Source of the DNA: Dyadobacter jiangsuensis
Lineage (GTDB): Bacteria; Bacteroidota; Bacteroidia; Cytophagales; Spirosomataceae
NCBI RefSeq assembly: GCF_003014695.1
Contig: NZ_PYAS01000003.1
Span: 590,077 to 654,076 of the forward strand
Direction: 5' to 3'
DNA: 64,000 nt
Every line of letters begins with the position of its first letter. Position 1 is the first letter of the stretch. This document shows, one piece after another, positions 29,604 through 38,573 of the stretch. The translations under genes were made by a program, and so were the position numbers. A model generated the notes under the pieces. It did not search any database, was not told where the DNA came from, and worked only from the letters and a program-made list of their open reading frames with translations.

Positions 29604-30026
29604 ATGGCAAAGCAAAGTGAATTCGAATCCGTGCAGGAGGCCTATTTTACAGGCATCCAGCTGGTTCAGCTGGCCAAGTTCAGCGATTCCAAAGAGTCGG
29701 CGCAATTGCTGGCTAAGCACGGTATGGCGCTCATTTCCAAGTCGCAGGAGACAATCCTGAGCAAGTATTTCGATGAGTATTGCGGCACTCATCCGTGGCG
29801 GTGGCCGCGCCCGTGGCCAGGTCCATGGCCCGGTCCGTGGCCCGGCCCATGGTGGCGCATCTTCGACCCCGGCTTCATCGACCCCGTACCCGATCCCCTC
29901 CGTGGCGCGATCAACAAGTACCATATGTTGGCCACCATCGAGGACATTCGTTCTGGTTTGATCGGTAATGCAGCCCTCGAAGCGGTGAAAGGCATCGCAG
30001 AGCAGCTGAAAACAAACATCCGGTAG
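29604..30026 (+). CDS. Small protein with Pro-Trp-Gly repeat between two helical parts
   Basis: The 140-residue protein has an N-terminal helical part (residues 1-60, MAKQSEFESVQEAYFTGIQL...ILSKYFDEY) and a central tract rich in Trp and Pro (HPWRWPRPWPGPWPGPW.., about 63-84) made of four-residue P-W-P-G units. A C-terminal helical part follows (INKYHMLATIEDIRSGLIGNAALEAVKGIAEQLK). No signal peptide is visible. I know no family with this layout. It begins a second plus-strand set (with the 93-residue gene and the metalloprotease) after the terminator at 29457. The rigid aromatic tract could serve as a binding or membrane-surface element; that is speculation. Confidence 0.72.
   Translation: MAKQSEFESVQEAYFTGIQLVQLAKFSDSKESAQLLAKHGMALISKSQETILSKYFDEYCGTHPWRWPRPWPGPWPGPWPGPWWRIFDPGFIDPVPDPLRGAINKYHMLATIEDIRSGLIGNAALEAVKGIAEQLKTNIR
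29811..29855 (+). repeat. 12-bp tandem repeat encoding PWPG units
   Basis: Three and a half copies of a CC(G/A)TGGCC(A/C)GG(T/C) unit at 29811, 29823, 29835 and 29847. The copies differ by one or two bases and keep frame, each adding Pro-Trp-Pro-Gly. Confidence 0.85.
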
Positions 30027-30037
30027 CGGCGACTCCC

Positions 30038-30319
30038 ATGATCGTCGAAATTCATTTTCAGGAAGGGTTTTCAAACGAAAAAGCGCAGCTGCTCGTCGAC
30101 GGCGAGGTGGTTGAAGAATTTTTCCTGAATACCCGGTTTCAGCTCGGGATGGCGGCCATCAAAAAGGTGGACGCCGTCCGGGGCACGAAAGTCCAGGTGG
30201 CGTTGCCCGACCGGAGCATCAAACAGCCGGTACCGGTAAGCCATCCCTACGTGAAGGTCAGTCTCGAAGATGGAAAGCTGACAGTCAGCCCCACCGACCA
30301 GATGCCCGGCTACGTGTAA
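30038..30319 (+). CDS. Hypothetical 93-residue protein
   Basis: I do not recognise this protein. It is small and beta-rich (MIVEIHFQEGF, AQLLVDGEVVEEFFLNTRFQLGM, VQVALPDR, YVKVSLEDGKLTVSP) with no signal peptide or membrane segment. It starts 11 bases after the PWPG-repeat gene and ends 50 bases before the metalloprotease gene, so the three are probably one operon. Size and position would fit a chaperone, inhibitor or accessory protein of the protease. Confidence 0.68.
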   Translation: MIVEIHFQEGFSNEKAQLLVDGEVVEEFFLNTRFQLGMAAIKKVDAVRGTKVQVALPDRSIKQPVPVSHPYVKVSLEDGKLTVSPTDQMPGYV

Positions 30320-30369
30320 AATCCCGCATTGTTTAAGCACCCATTTTTTATCCTAAACAGTTTAAAACC

Positions 30370-32625
30370 ATGTCTAAGAAAAACAATGCGCCGGAAACTC
30401 CGGCGCCAACCCTCGCCTTGTCCGATGAGCAGCATCCCGATTACCAGGCATATGTGTACGGCGACGATGCCGACGACTCCGTGGCAGAAGCGGGCGGCAT
30501 CGGACCTGACGGCCCGGGCGTACCCATTCCGCCGCTGAACCCCATTCCCGACCTGCCGATCCCTAACATTCCAGGCATTCCGTTGAGAATATGCTCCGCG
30601 GTGAGCGGCAGGTACAAGCTAAAAACAGTGCTGCCACCGATCGGCGGACCGGGTATCCCGATTTTGAACCTGACGAGCATTACAGTTCGCGTGGACGTGG
30701 ACCGGTTTTATCCTCAAAAACGTATATCAATAGAGGTTACCCGACTGCTGCCCCGCTCGACGGCGCATTTGATCGCGAATGTAACGTCCGACCAATGCAC
30801 GGGACTCAACCGCCGCAAAATCCAGGCGACGATCGCTTACCGCGAGGGGAACAATGCATTGATACCAGGGGAAAAACTGCTTTTCGAAGCCAGCAGAGGG
30901 ATTGGCATAGGTTATTCCAACTACAAACTGACGGTAACCGGTGCAGGCACGCCGACACGTGTCTATAACCTCGACTTTGTAAGCCAGTATTTCGACGACG
31001 TCGAATTTGAGGTGGATAAAGTGGATAATGCCGGTAACCCCTCAACCGACTACGCTACGCACAGCCACCCCAACCGTCCCGCGAGCTTACCTAACGAGGT
31101 ACTGTCGCTGGAAAGTGTTTACAAACGGGCGGGTTTCAATGCGACCATTTCCCCCAACAGCACACCGATTCCCGCAACAGGTGCCGGGGCCAACGGTACG
31201 TGGAGCGACAGCGAAATGCACAACGCCATGCAAACCTACTGGTCGAGATTTGCGAACAAACCGCAATGGGCATTGTGGGTACTGTTTGCGAATCAACACG
31301 ATACCGGTTACGGGCTGGGCGGGGTGATGTTCGACGACATTGGCCCGAACCACCGCCAGGGTACCGCCATTTTCACCAACAGCTTCATTAAAGACGCGCC
31401 AGTCGGCGACGCTAACCCAGCAGCTTGGCGGCAACGGATGCTGTTCTGGACGGCGATCCACGAAATGGGACACGCATTCAACCTCGCGCACAGCTGGCAG
31501 AAAGCGTTGTCGGGCCCGGGCTATAACCCGTGGATACCGCTGCTGAACCAGCCCGAGGCGAGAAGTTTCATGAACTATCCGTACAACGTGAGCGGTGGAC
31601 AGAGCGCGTTTTTCTCTAATTTCGATTTCCGCTTTACCAACGAGGAATTGCAGTTTATGCGCCATGCGCCGCGCCGTTTTGTGCAAATGGGTAATGAAAA
31701 CTGGTTCAGCAACCACGGTTTCGAGGCTCCGCAGCCGGAGTTCTTTACGGGACGCTACAAACTGGAAGTTCGGCCAAACAGAGAGAATAACACCTATTCG
31801 TTCCTCGAACCGGTGAGTATCGAACTCAAACTAACCAACACCAGTGCAGAACCGATGGCCCTCGACGAACATTTGCTCCAAGACGGCGGCCACATTGTGC
31901 TGTTCGTGCAGAAAGATAGCGGTACCGTCAGAAAATGGGAGCCGCTCATCGTTCGGTGCCACCAGGAACACAAAAGTATGCTGGCACCGGGCGAGTCGAT
32001 CTACGGCACGCACCTGGTGAGCGCTTCGACCTCCGGCTGGCTGATCGACGAGCCAGGCTTCTACAACATCCAGGCAGGCGTGGATATGCTCGACGAGGTG
32101 GTGATGAGCAATGTGCTGCGCGTGTTTGTGGCGCCTTCTACCGACAAGGAAGAGAACAAAATCGCGCCGGATTACTTCACCGAAGACGTGAGCCGCGCAT
32201 TGGTGTTCGACGGCGCGCCGGAGCTGAACAAGGCGATGGACACTTTGAAAGAAGTAGCCGAAAAGCTCCCGGGCACCCCGGCGTCGTTGCATGCGGCCAA
32301 AGCGGTGGCCGGTCCGATGTTGAAGCAATACAAAAGATTGGAAGAAAAAGACGGCTCGCTGGCTGTGGTAGCAGGCAAAGCGGATGTCGAAGAAGCTGCC
32401 CGCCTGCAAACCGCGGCGCTGCTCGACGCGCCGCAAAAAGCGGCCGATACCTTCGGGCATATCGACTACTTCCAGTCGCTGGAAACACTGGCTGATGCAT
32501 TGAACGACTCGGGCAAAAAAGCGGAAGCGAAGAAGGTAATGTCCAGCTCCATCTCGACTATGAAGAGCCGCAAGGTGCTTAGCGAGGTGATAGAACAAGC
32601 AGAGGCGAAAGCAAAAAACCTCTAA
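30370..32625 (+). CDS. Metzincin-type zinc metalloprotease without signal peptide
   Basis: The 751-residue protein carries H-E-M-G-H-A-F-N-L-A-H at residues 364-374, i.e. H-E-x-x-H-x-x-(G/N)-x-x-H with three zinc-binding His and catalytic Glu365. A following S-F-M-N-Y (about 399-403) serves as the Met-turn; together these define the metzincin clan. The N-terminus (MSKKNNAPETPAPTLALS..) is not a Sec signal. It is followed by a Pro/Gly/Ile-rich linker (about 45-72) and a beta-rich region (75-240). After the catalytic domain come another beta domain (about 450-600) and an Ala/Lys-rich helical tail (620-751). The protein resembles no named family member that I can recall. It closes an operon with the PWPG-repeat and 93-residue genes and is followed by a terminator. 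Confidence 0.85.
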   Translation: MSKKNNAPETPAPTLALSDEQHPDYQAYVYGDDADDSVAEAGGIGPDGPGVPIPPLNPIPDLPIPNIPGIPLRICSAVSGRYKLKTVLPPIGGPGIPILNLTSITVRVDVDRFYPQKRISIEVTRLLPRSTAHLIANVTSDQCTGLNRRKIQATIAYREGNNALIPGEKLLFEASRGIGIGYSNYKLTVTGAGTPTRVYNLDFVSQYFDDVEFEVDKVDNAGNPSTDYATHSHPNRPASLPNEVLSLESVYKRAGFNATISPNSTPIPATGAGANGTWSDSEMHNAMQTYWSRFANKPQWALWVLFANQHDTGYGLGGVMFDDIGPNHRQGTAIFTNSFIKDAPVGDANPAAWRQRMLFWTAIHEMGHAFNLAHSWQKALSGPGYNPWIPLLNQPEARSFMNYPYNVSGGQSAFFSNFDFRFTNEELQFMRHAPRRFVQMGNENWFSNHGFEAPQPEFFTGRYKLEVRPNRENNTYSFLEPVSIELKLTNTSAEPMALDEHLLQDGGHIVLFVQKDSGTVRKWEPLIVRCHQEHKSMLAPGESIYGTHLVSASTSGWLIDEPGFYNIQAGVDMLDEVVMSNVLRVFVAPSTDKEENKIAPDYFTEDVSRALVFDGAPELNKAMDTLKEVAEKLPGTPASLHAAKAVAGPMLKQYKRLEEKDGSLAVVAGKADVEEAARLQTAALLDAPQKAADTFGHIDYFQSLETLADALNDSGKKAEAKKVMSSSISTMKSRKVLSEVIEQAEAKAKNL

Positions 32626-32631
32626 AACAGC

Positions 32632-32676
32632 AACCGGCGCATGGGGAGTAATGCTCTTTCATGCGCCGGTTTTTTT
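32632..32676 (+). terminator. Rho-independent terminator
   Basis: AACCGGCGCATG pairs with CATGCGCCGGTT around a 16-base loop and is followed by a T-run, 7 bases after the metalloprotease stop. Confidence 0.88.
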
Positions 32677-32688
32677 ATGCCCAATTAA

Positions 32689-32845
32689 TTACAATGTGGC
32701 CATGCCGCCATTGATAATGAGCTCGGTGCCAGGCAGGAGCTGCGACTCGTCGGAAGCGAGGTAAACGGCGCATGAGTTACTTGTTCCGGCCTTCCAAAGC
32801 GGGCAGCCCTCCTTAAATCTTCGAGCATAGGTTTGACTTTTGTTT
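32689..32845 (-). pseudogene. 3' remnant of a short-chain dehydrogenase (SDR) gene
   Basis: On the minus strand one frame gives PMLEDLRRAARFGRPEQV and, after a one-base shift, another gives AVYLASDESQLLPGTELI..NGGMATL and a stop at 32689-32691. This is the standard C-terminal end of classical SDR enzymes (R-F-G-R-P-E-x-V...L-A-S-D-E-S...G-T-E-L-x-x-x-G-G). The Rossmann fold and catalytic Y-x-x-x-K region are missing, so only a frameshifted tail of about 50 codons remains. Confidence 0.75.
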
Positions 32846-33404
32846 TTTGGGGGTCCACAAAATGAAGCGGCAGACGGTCAGCCTCTTTTGGTTTGGGCAA
32901 CTGTCGCCGACGCTTACAGCCCGTATGGGCATAAATTCGTTAATAGGCCTTGTTTGACAAAATTTCCTCACCAATTAGACAGAAATCTCCCCGTCCAGAT
33001 TCGAATTATGTTAGGACATTTGCCACACGATCATTTAGCAATATGGGTTCCTTTATTCTGAATTAGCTGCTGCGATATGATTCAGGAAATCTTAGCTACG
33101 CTGTACCGCACTATATCAAATATATCAGACTCTCATCTTGGTACCGTTTGTAAAACCATCGTCGGGCACGGTTTCTGGTTAGCCTGTAAGCCGTTCCCTG
33201 CCCTAAGTAAAATGCTGTTGAATGGTAGCACCGGTAGTCTAACGACCCAAATCGAGACTGTCGCTCCATGGCATATTTTTCGGAGATACCCTTATGCACG
33301 ACGCTTCAATGAACAGGCTCAGTCTGGCAGATTATCAAGTAGTTACGAGCGTACTATGCCCGTCGGAAACCCAAAAGGAATTGTTACTTAAATCAATATA
33401 TTCC
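32846..33404. other. Intergenic stretch with no clear gene
   Basis: Between the SDR remnant and the T9SS protein start lie about 560 bases with scattered short frames but no recognisable motif, RNA gene or terminator. It may hold further decayed coding sequence and the promoter of the next gene. Confidence 0.4.
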
Positions 33405-36400
33405 ATGAAAAATGTTTACACGTCAACAGACCTTCTGACCCGAAGATTCAGTAGATTCATTCTTGCTGCTATTTTGACATTAAAGGCATTATCTTTTGCG
33501 AACGCGCAGTCATGCCCGGATCCAGGGGGCGGAACTCAATGGTATTTTTTCGACGAAGGCTCTGATGGAGGGAATTTTTTCCCGGAAACCGTGCCAGCCG
33601 GAAAAACCGGAAGTGGAAGGGCGACTTCCGGAAAATTCAATCTCGAAGCGACCATGAACGCCATATATCCCCTGCGTTCAGCCACCATCATTCCTGAGCT
33701 TTCTGACGGAACAACGGGCAAAGTTGTACTTCGGTTTGACTTTCTGGATATGGCACCTTCGTCCGTTATCAAAATCTATCCGGGGACTTTGGCAAGCGGG
33801 GCTCCCGCAGAAACCATTACGTCAGCGAATGCTTCCGGCTACTTGTTGCAGACGCGGACATATACGGGCCCGATCACGGTGACTTTCGAAAGCCCGGTTG
33901 CTTCGTCGGGCGGCGATTTTAAAATTTACATCCCTTATACTACCGGCGATCAGGTCGCTACCTCGGCATTTGGCTTTCGGGTTGCATATTGGAAAAAGTT
34001 CATAACACCGAATTCATACGTAGCGATGGATTCATATCCGGAGGAAGCTGCACCAATTGCTACCGCCTATTTTGATGGGAACAAGAATCTTGTTTCTTCT
34101 GAAATATCATTTTGCATCGATTACGGGAAGCCGGCTCCTTCCATGGCCAACAGCAACTACATCGGTGAGGTTATATTTTCGCCCAGCGTTCGTCCGGATC
34201 TGGATAAGTCGGGAAGTGCAGATGCGGTCGATCAGCTGAAAGCGGCGCGGCTGGTTTACATAATGAATAATATTCCAACGCCGCCAACGACCTATGCTAA
34301 TTTTATGGCCGTCCAGTCTGCGGTCAATTCTACGACAGGCTCTGACTATGCCGTGCACTATTCCGGGCTTCACGGGGACGCTATTGACGCTATTCCAAGC
34401 CTGCCAAGTCCCGCTGAACCGGTGTTTTCAATCACCGGCCCGGGATCGCCGGCCGTAGCCGGAACGGCTCAGAACTTCACAGTCGACCTTACTGACGATG
34501 GCGGGCATCCGAGAATTTTCAAGCTGGAACTTCCCGCCGGCATTACGCTCAATTCGGTGACGGGCGCTTCCTACGATGCCGGCAACGGAACCATCACGTT
34601 TGCTTCATCACCAGCTTCTGCCACCGTCTCGGTTACCAACCAGGTAAACACGACAGCGACCCTCCGGGTCGTATACGATCAGCCTGGCTTCTGGAATGTC
34701 AAGAACCTCATTATCTATGAACCTTGCAGTGGTTTAGACGATTTCCAAGGGTTTATCGGCCTGAGCAAAGGTGACGTCACGCGCCCGTTCCGGGAGGCAA
34801 CCGGTTCCTGGATTGCCCAGCCTGCTTTCCCGTGCTCGGAACTGAGCTATGTAATCGGTAACCGGAACATAGGGGGTTCCAATGTTTCGGACGGTTACAC
34901 ACTCGACCTTTCCAGCGGTGTTACAACTCTTGGCAAACAGACCTTGATCGAAGGCCCTAATGCTTTCATTAACGCGATCGGCTACAATACCGTCGACAAC
35001 TACATTTGGGGTTTCCGTTACGGCACCAATCAACTCGTCCGGATCGGCAGTGATTGGTCTGTGACATTCCATGATGTGACCGGCTTTCCCTCGCCGGTGC
35101 CGGGTTATGCAACCGGAGATGTCAGCCCGAATGGTATTCTGTATCTGTATGCCTCCAATTCCAGCCAGATCACTAAGGTCGACCTGAATCCCGGCTCCGC
35201 AAATTACCTCACTGCCGTAACGCTGCCCACTACGCCGACCGACTTGAACGATTGGTCGTTCAACCCGACCAATGGCCTGCTTTACGGATTTGGAACAAGC
35301 AAGGTGCTATATCAGTTTGATCCGGCAACGGGTAACCGAACTACATTGGGCTCAGTAACCGGCGCAGGCATTGAAACATCTACCTACACCGGCGCTTTTG
35401 GCACTGCATTCTTTGATACGGATGGCGATATGTATGTAGGTAACAATGGCAGCGGAGCTATTTTCAAGATCAGCGCACCGCTTACAAATCTTACAGCCTC
35501 CCTGTTTTCGACGGCATCGGGCGTAACGCCGGGTGATGGTGCGCGCTGCCCAAGCGCAATCGTCAATGATCCGCCAGTGGCCGTGAACGACGACGGAACG
35601 ACTACTTGCAATGTTGTTACCGTCAACGTGCTCGGCAATGACATCGCGGGAAGCGCACCGCTGGTACCTGCTAGTGTAAAACTGATCACGCCAGGCTCGC
35701 TCGCCCGGGTGACGACTCTGAATGTCGCTGGGGAGGGCCAGTACAATGTGGATCCTGTCAGCGGCGCTGTGAGCTTTACACCATTGAATGGCCTGCGCGA
35801 TACAGTCTCAATTGACTACGTGGTAACCGACGGCAATGGGCTCGAATCGATCGCCACACTGACGATCATTGTCGACTGCCCAATGCCCGTCAAACTGGTA
35901 TCCTTTGATGCCAGGAAAGAGGGGAATTCGGCGCACCTGACCTGGTCTACCACCGAGGAAGTGAACTCGGACCGCTTTGAAATAGAGCGCAGCACCAATG
36001 GGAAAGTTTGGGTTAAGATAGGCAGTGTTCGGTCAAACGGAGAAAGCAGTATTTTGAGGAATTACGCTTACACCGACAATTCACCGCAAAATGGTCAAAA
36101 TCTCTACCGTTTGAGAATGGTCGATACGGACGGCACGTATGCTTTCAGTTCTATCAGAATGGTGTCTGTTGAAAACGGAGCGGTGCAGATCGCGGTCTAT
36201 CCGAACCCGGTGCAGGACGAGCTGACTATCGAAGGGTTAAGTGGGGCGGAAACGATCAGGATTTTGGATGTGTCCGGACGGATCGTGACGCAGGACCGCA
36301 ATGGAACAGACCAAACCACGCATAAGCTTGGCATTCGGTACCTCTCCAACGGAATCTATGTGATCAATGTTCAAATGCGTGACGGTTCCACAGTCTCCCG

Positions 36401-36422
36401 AAAGCTGGTTAAAAACAAATAG
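33405..36422 (+). CDS. Secreted T9SS protein with DUF6923-like and Ig-like domains
   Basis: I start at the ATG at 33405, which gives a signal peptide (residues 1-35, ...ALSFANAQS); an in-frame ATG at 33294 adds 37 residues without similarity to a signal. About 1005 residues follow: an N-terminal beta region, a dockerin-like or linker stretch (DLDKSGSADAVDQLKAARLVY), and a DUF6923-like propeller (IGYNTVDNYIWGFRYGTNQLVRIG...). An Ig-like cadherin-type module (V-N-V-L-G-N-D-I-A-G), an FN3-like segment (VKLVSFDARKEGN...LYRLRMVDTDG) and a type A T9SS sorting domain (VYPNPVQDELTIEGL...VSRKLVKNK) complete the protein. Function beyond surface exposure is unknown. Confidence 0.88.
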   Translation: MKNVYTSTDLLTRRFSRFILAAILTLKALSFANAQSCPDPGGGTQWYFFDEGSDGGNFFPETVPAGKTGSGRATSGKFNLEATMNAIYPLRSATIIPELSDGTTGKVVLRFDFLDMAPSSVIKIYPGTLASGAPAETITSANASGYLLQTRTYTGPITVTFESPVASSGGDFKIYIPYTTGDQVATSAFGFRVAYWKKFITPNSYVAMDSYPEEAAPIATAYFDGNKNLVSSEISFCIDYGKPAPSMANSNYIGEVIFSPSVRPDLDKSGSADAVDQLKAARLVYIMNNIPTPPTTYANFMAVQSAVNSTTGSDYAVHYSGLHGDAIDAIPSLPSPAEPVFSITGPGSPAVAGTAQNFTVDLTDDGGHPRIFKLELPAGITLNSVTGASYDAGNGTITFASSPASATVSVTNQVNTTATLRVVYDQPGFWNVKNLIIYEPCSGLDDFQGFIGLSKGDVTRPFREATGSWIAQPAFPCSELSYVIGNRNIGGSNVSDGYTLDLSSGVTTLGKQTLIEGPNAFINAIGYNTVDNYIWGFRYGTNQLVRIGSDWSVTFHDVTGFPSPVPGYATGDVSPNGILYLYASNSSQITKVDLNPGSANYLTAVTLPTTPTDLNDWSFNPTNGLLYGFGTSKVLYQFDPATGNRTTLGSVTGAGIETSTYTGAFGTAFFDTDGDMYVGNNGSGAIFKISAPLTNLTASLFSTASGVTPGDGARCPSAIVNDPPVAVNDDGTTTCNVVTVNVLGNDIAGSAPLVPASVKLITPGSLARVTTLNVAGEGQYNVDPVSGAVSFTPLNGLRDTVSIDYVVTDGNGLESIATLTIIVDCPMPVKLVSFDARKEGNSAHLTWSTTEEVNSDRFEIERSTNGKVWVKIGSVRSNGESSILRNYAYTDNSPQNGQNLYRLRMVDTDGTYAFSSIRMVSVENGAVQIAVYPNPVQDELTIEGLSGAETIRILDVSGRIVTQDRNGTDQTTHKLGIRYLSNGIYVINVQMRDGSTVSRKLVKNK

Positions 36423-36518
36423 TTTGTAAAATCTGCTTTGCCGTAAATTGGATCCTCAACGCAAAAGAGGGTATTTAAAAAGGAAAGGGCACTGAAAAAG
36501 TCCGGTTACAAAAAAACT

Positions 36519-36559
36519 AAAAGAGGAGTGGGAAACGCTGGTTTTCCGCTCCTCTTTTG
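36519..36559. terminator. Rho-independent terminator
   Basis: AAAAGAGGAGTGGGAAA pairs with TTTCCGCTCCTCTTTT (one G-T wobble and one bulge) around a short loop, 97 bases after the T9SS protein. T- and A-runs flank it, so it could work in both directions. Confidence 0.7.
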
Positions 36560-36663
36560 TTATCTGAAGAAGGATGATCTAGGTAAAGTCGCAAAATTGA
36601 CTTTGCTTCCATTGGTGTGCGGCCCTTATTGGTCCATCGGTATTTGCGCTAGCAGTACCTTAG

Positions 36664-37004
36664 AAAATTTGTGGGGTGGTAACTTCGTTGCTTGCCGCAT
36701 ATACCGGGTTATATTCTACCTATGAAGGCATGAAAGCCCCCGTAGAACATTTTACCAGAGCCGCATCAAAAGAATTTGGATCACGTGGGATTTCTGTCAC
36801 GGCCGTGGCCCCTGGTCCAATGGATACGCCGTTTTTTATGGACAAGAAAGTCCTGACGCGGTGGCTTACCACAAGTCGGCTGCCGCCTTGGGGGGACTCA
36901 CCAACATCGAAGACATTACACCACTAATTGAATTTCTTGTAACAGAGGGATGGTGGATCACTGGTCAGACTATTTTTGCCAATGGCGGCTACACGACAAG
37001 GTGA
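36664..37004 (+). pseudogene. 5'-truncated, frameshifted SDR oxidoreductase
   Basis: The frame starting at 36664 reads K-I-x-x-V-V-T-S-L-L-A-A-Y-T-G-L-Y-S-T-Y-E-G-M-K-A-P-V-E-H-F-T-R, containing the SDR active-site Ser and Y-x-x-x-K, and continues to PGPMDTPFFMD. The homologous sequence then goes on in another frame (QESPDAVAYHKSAAALGGL ... GWWITGQTIFANGGYTTR, stop 37002-37004). About 120 N-terminal residues, including the cofactor-binding GxxxGxG, are gone. It belongs to a different SDR subgroup from the remnant at 32689 and lies on the opposite strand. Confidence 0.82.
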
Positions 37005-37515
37005 TCTGCATTTTTAATTCAATAATGCAGTTGTAAATAGGTTTATTCGCCAGATTGAGGGTATTTGATTGCAATCACCTGGCGGATAAAACTCAGGTTT
37101 TCGATATAAATAAAATTGCTATTAATAAATATTACTTTTCTGACCCTTTTGATAGCCTATTCTGGGGCCAATCAGTCGACTACAAGAACGGTAGTTAGTG
37201 TTATAATTGAACTTCGTCCCATGGAAGATGCGGGATATAAGAAAAAGTAATTGATGAAGTAACGACTGAATGCCAGGCTAGTTTGTTCATTCGGCATGGT
37301 CGGAATAAAGCAGGCTAAAGGCGCTGGGCCTATGCAAGAAATATCTGGATCTTTTAAGTAGTTATACCGCCCAGCTCGCAGTGCATTAGAACGCTTCGTC
37401 GTTCCTTGTGCAATCAGAATATTAGGTTGATAACCAATTGGTTTGCTTATGACTACGGTCATAATTTAGCAATGTGGTAACGAGCAACTTTGCGTAGTAA
37501 CAATCAGATGAAGAC
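37005..37515. other. Intergenic stretch, no convincing gene
   Basis: This stretch of about 510 bases is AT-rich. A 96-codon minus-strand frame (37172-37462) starts with ATG but shows no family motif, signal or operon context, so I do not call it a gene. Confidence 0.4.
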
Positions 37516-37854
37516 ATGCTGCGCTATCTGTTTTTTGCCCTTTTGATGCTTCATGGAGCTATTCATCTGGCGGGCTTCTTTACCCCGGTCGCCGGCCGGG
37601 TGATGGCGATTGACAGAGCCCCTGGAATTTATTGGGCGGCCTGTTCGATCCTGTTCGGACTCAGCGCCTTGCTATTGGCCCTGCATGAAAAGCACTGGGC
37701 GTGGGTAGCACTTCTGGCTGCCCTTAGCTCGCAGTTGCTAATCTCATCGGCTTGGGACCAGGCCCGTTTTGGGACGATACTTAATGTGGTGATCGTATTC
37801 GCGATACTGGCGCTGCTATTTGTCAAAGAGGCGCCAGTAATGTTTCGGGATTGA
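37516..37854 (+). CDS. Small four-helix membrane protein
   Basis: The 112-residue protein consists almost wholly of four hydrophobic helices (LRYLFFALLMLHGAIHLAGFF, YWAACSILFGLSALLLAL, WVALLAALSSQLLISS, ILNVVIVFAILALLF). A His pair in the first helix region (LHGAIHLAGF) is typical of small Bacteroidota inner-membrane proteins of unknown function. It lies 38 bases upstream of the DinB-like gene and may be co-transcribed with it. No enzymatic motif is visible. Confidence 0.72.
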   Translation: MLRYLFFALLMLHGAIHLAGFFTPVAGRVMAIDRAPGIYWAACSILFGLSALLLALHEKHWAWVALLAALSSQLLISSAWDQARFGTILNVVIVFAILALLFVKEAPVMFRD

Positions 37855-37892
37855 TCTTCAAGTTTACATCAAACACTTATTCAAAATAGCTG

Positions 37893-38396
37893 ATGGCTTT
37901 CTTTACAACAACTCAGACCTTATTGGCATTGTGGCGTCAGGCCCGCACACGATTTTCTGATCAGCTGCCGGCACTGACAGAAGAGGATCTAACAAAAAAG
38001 CTGCCAGGCACACAAAATAGTGTGGGTTTTCTGATCAGGCATATCGGCGAAGTTGAAATGCTTTTTGTCAAGAACGTCTTCGGTGAGCATGTTCAGGTAA
38101 AAGCCAAAACCCTGATTGCCCAGCACGATACCGGGGAATGGACCGATCTGGCTGAGTTGCTGTCTTTTGTGAGCCAGTCAGCTGTGGCGCTAGAATCGGT
38201 GATTTCTAAGCAGACCGACCAGGATTGGCAGCGGGAGATCGTTACCAGGGAATTTGGTCGAAAGACACTGGCTGAATCGCTTGGCAGGATTATATCGCAT
38301 ACCGCCCATCACGGTGGTCAAATGGCTGTGATTCTTAAATATGCCGCTGCGCAGCCATTGGTAGCGCGGGAAATGAAACTCGATACCGAGCCGTGA
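37893..38396 (+). CDS. DinB-like four-helix metalloenzyme family protein
   Basis: The 167-residue helical protein has the DinB/YfiT-superfamily pattern: an N-terminal helix LLALWRQARTRFSDQLPAL, a first metal-ligand His in F-L-I-R-H-I-G-E-V-E, and the C-terminal H-T-A-H-H-G-G-Q-M-A motif. These give the expected three-His metal site. Members act as thiol-dependent transferases (bacillithiol or similar) or are uncharacterised damage-inducible proteins; the substrate here is unknown. The length is normal for the family and the gene looks intact. Confidence 0.82.
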   Translation: MAFFTTTQTLLALWRQARTRFSDQLPALTEEDLTKKLPGTQNSVGFLIRHIGEVEMLFVKNVFGEHVQVKAKTLIAQHDTGEWTDLAELLSFVSQSAVALESVISKQTDQDWQREIVTREFGRKTLAESLGRIISHTAHHGGQMAVILKYAAAQPLVAREMKLDTEP

Positions 38397-38405
38397 CAAG
38401 CACCT

Positions 38406-38573
38406 CTAACCCTTCAGCACCGGAAATTTAAACCGGTTGATCTCTACGACCACGGTCGAAAAGGTGGTGCCGACTACGTCGGTGTCAACCCGAATCCCGT
38501 GCGACGTTTGTTAAGCCCTTGCTTGATCAGCCCGCGGTATTGTCCGAAACCTTGCTGTTCCAATATGAGAGTT
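38406..38573 (-). pseudogene. Decayed coding remnant of unknown family
   Basis: On the minus strand one frame gives LILEQQGFGQYRGLIKQGL and a second gives HGIRVDTDVVGTTFSTVVV..INRFKFPVLKG followed by a stop at 38406-38408. They join with one frameshift into a plausible protein tail. I do not recognise the family. The remaining bases up to 38845 contain more short plus-strand frames (for example ERPEIRNSLAIIKALQKDPRV) that also look like debris. Confidence 0.4.

Noticed and set aside
29789..30055. Antisense frame with His-Gly-Pro repeats opposite the PWPG protein
   Set aside because: It is the complement of the 12-base repeat; the plus-strand frame has the better start, helical flanks and operon position.
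33294..33404. Upstream in-frame start for the T9SS protein
   Set aside because: The extra 37 residues precede and would mask a clear signal peptide beginning at 33405.
37172..37462. Minus-strand 96-codon frame in the 37 kb intergenic region
   Set aside because: No family motif, signal peptide, operon context or recognisable ribosome site; kept as intergenic.
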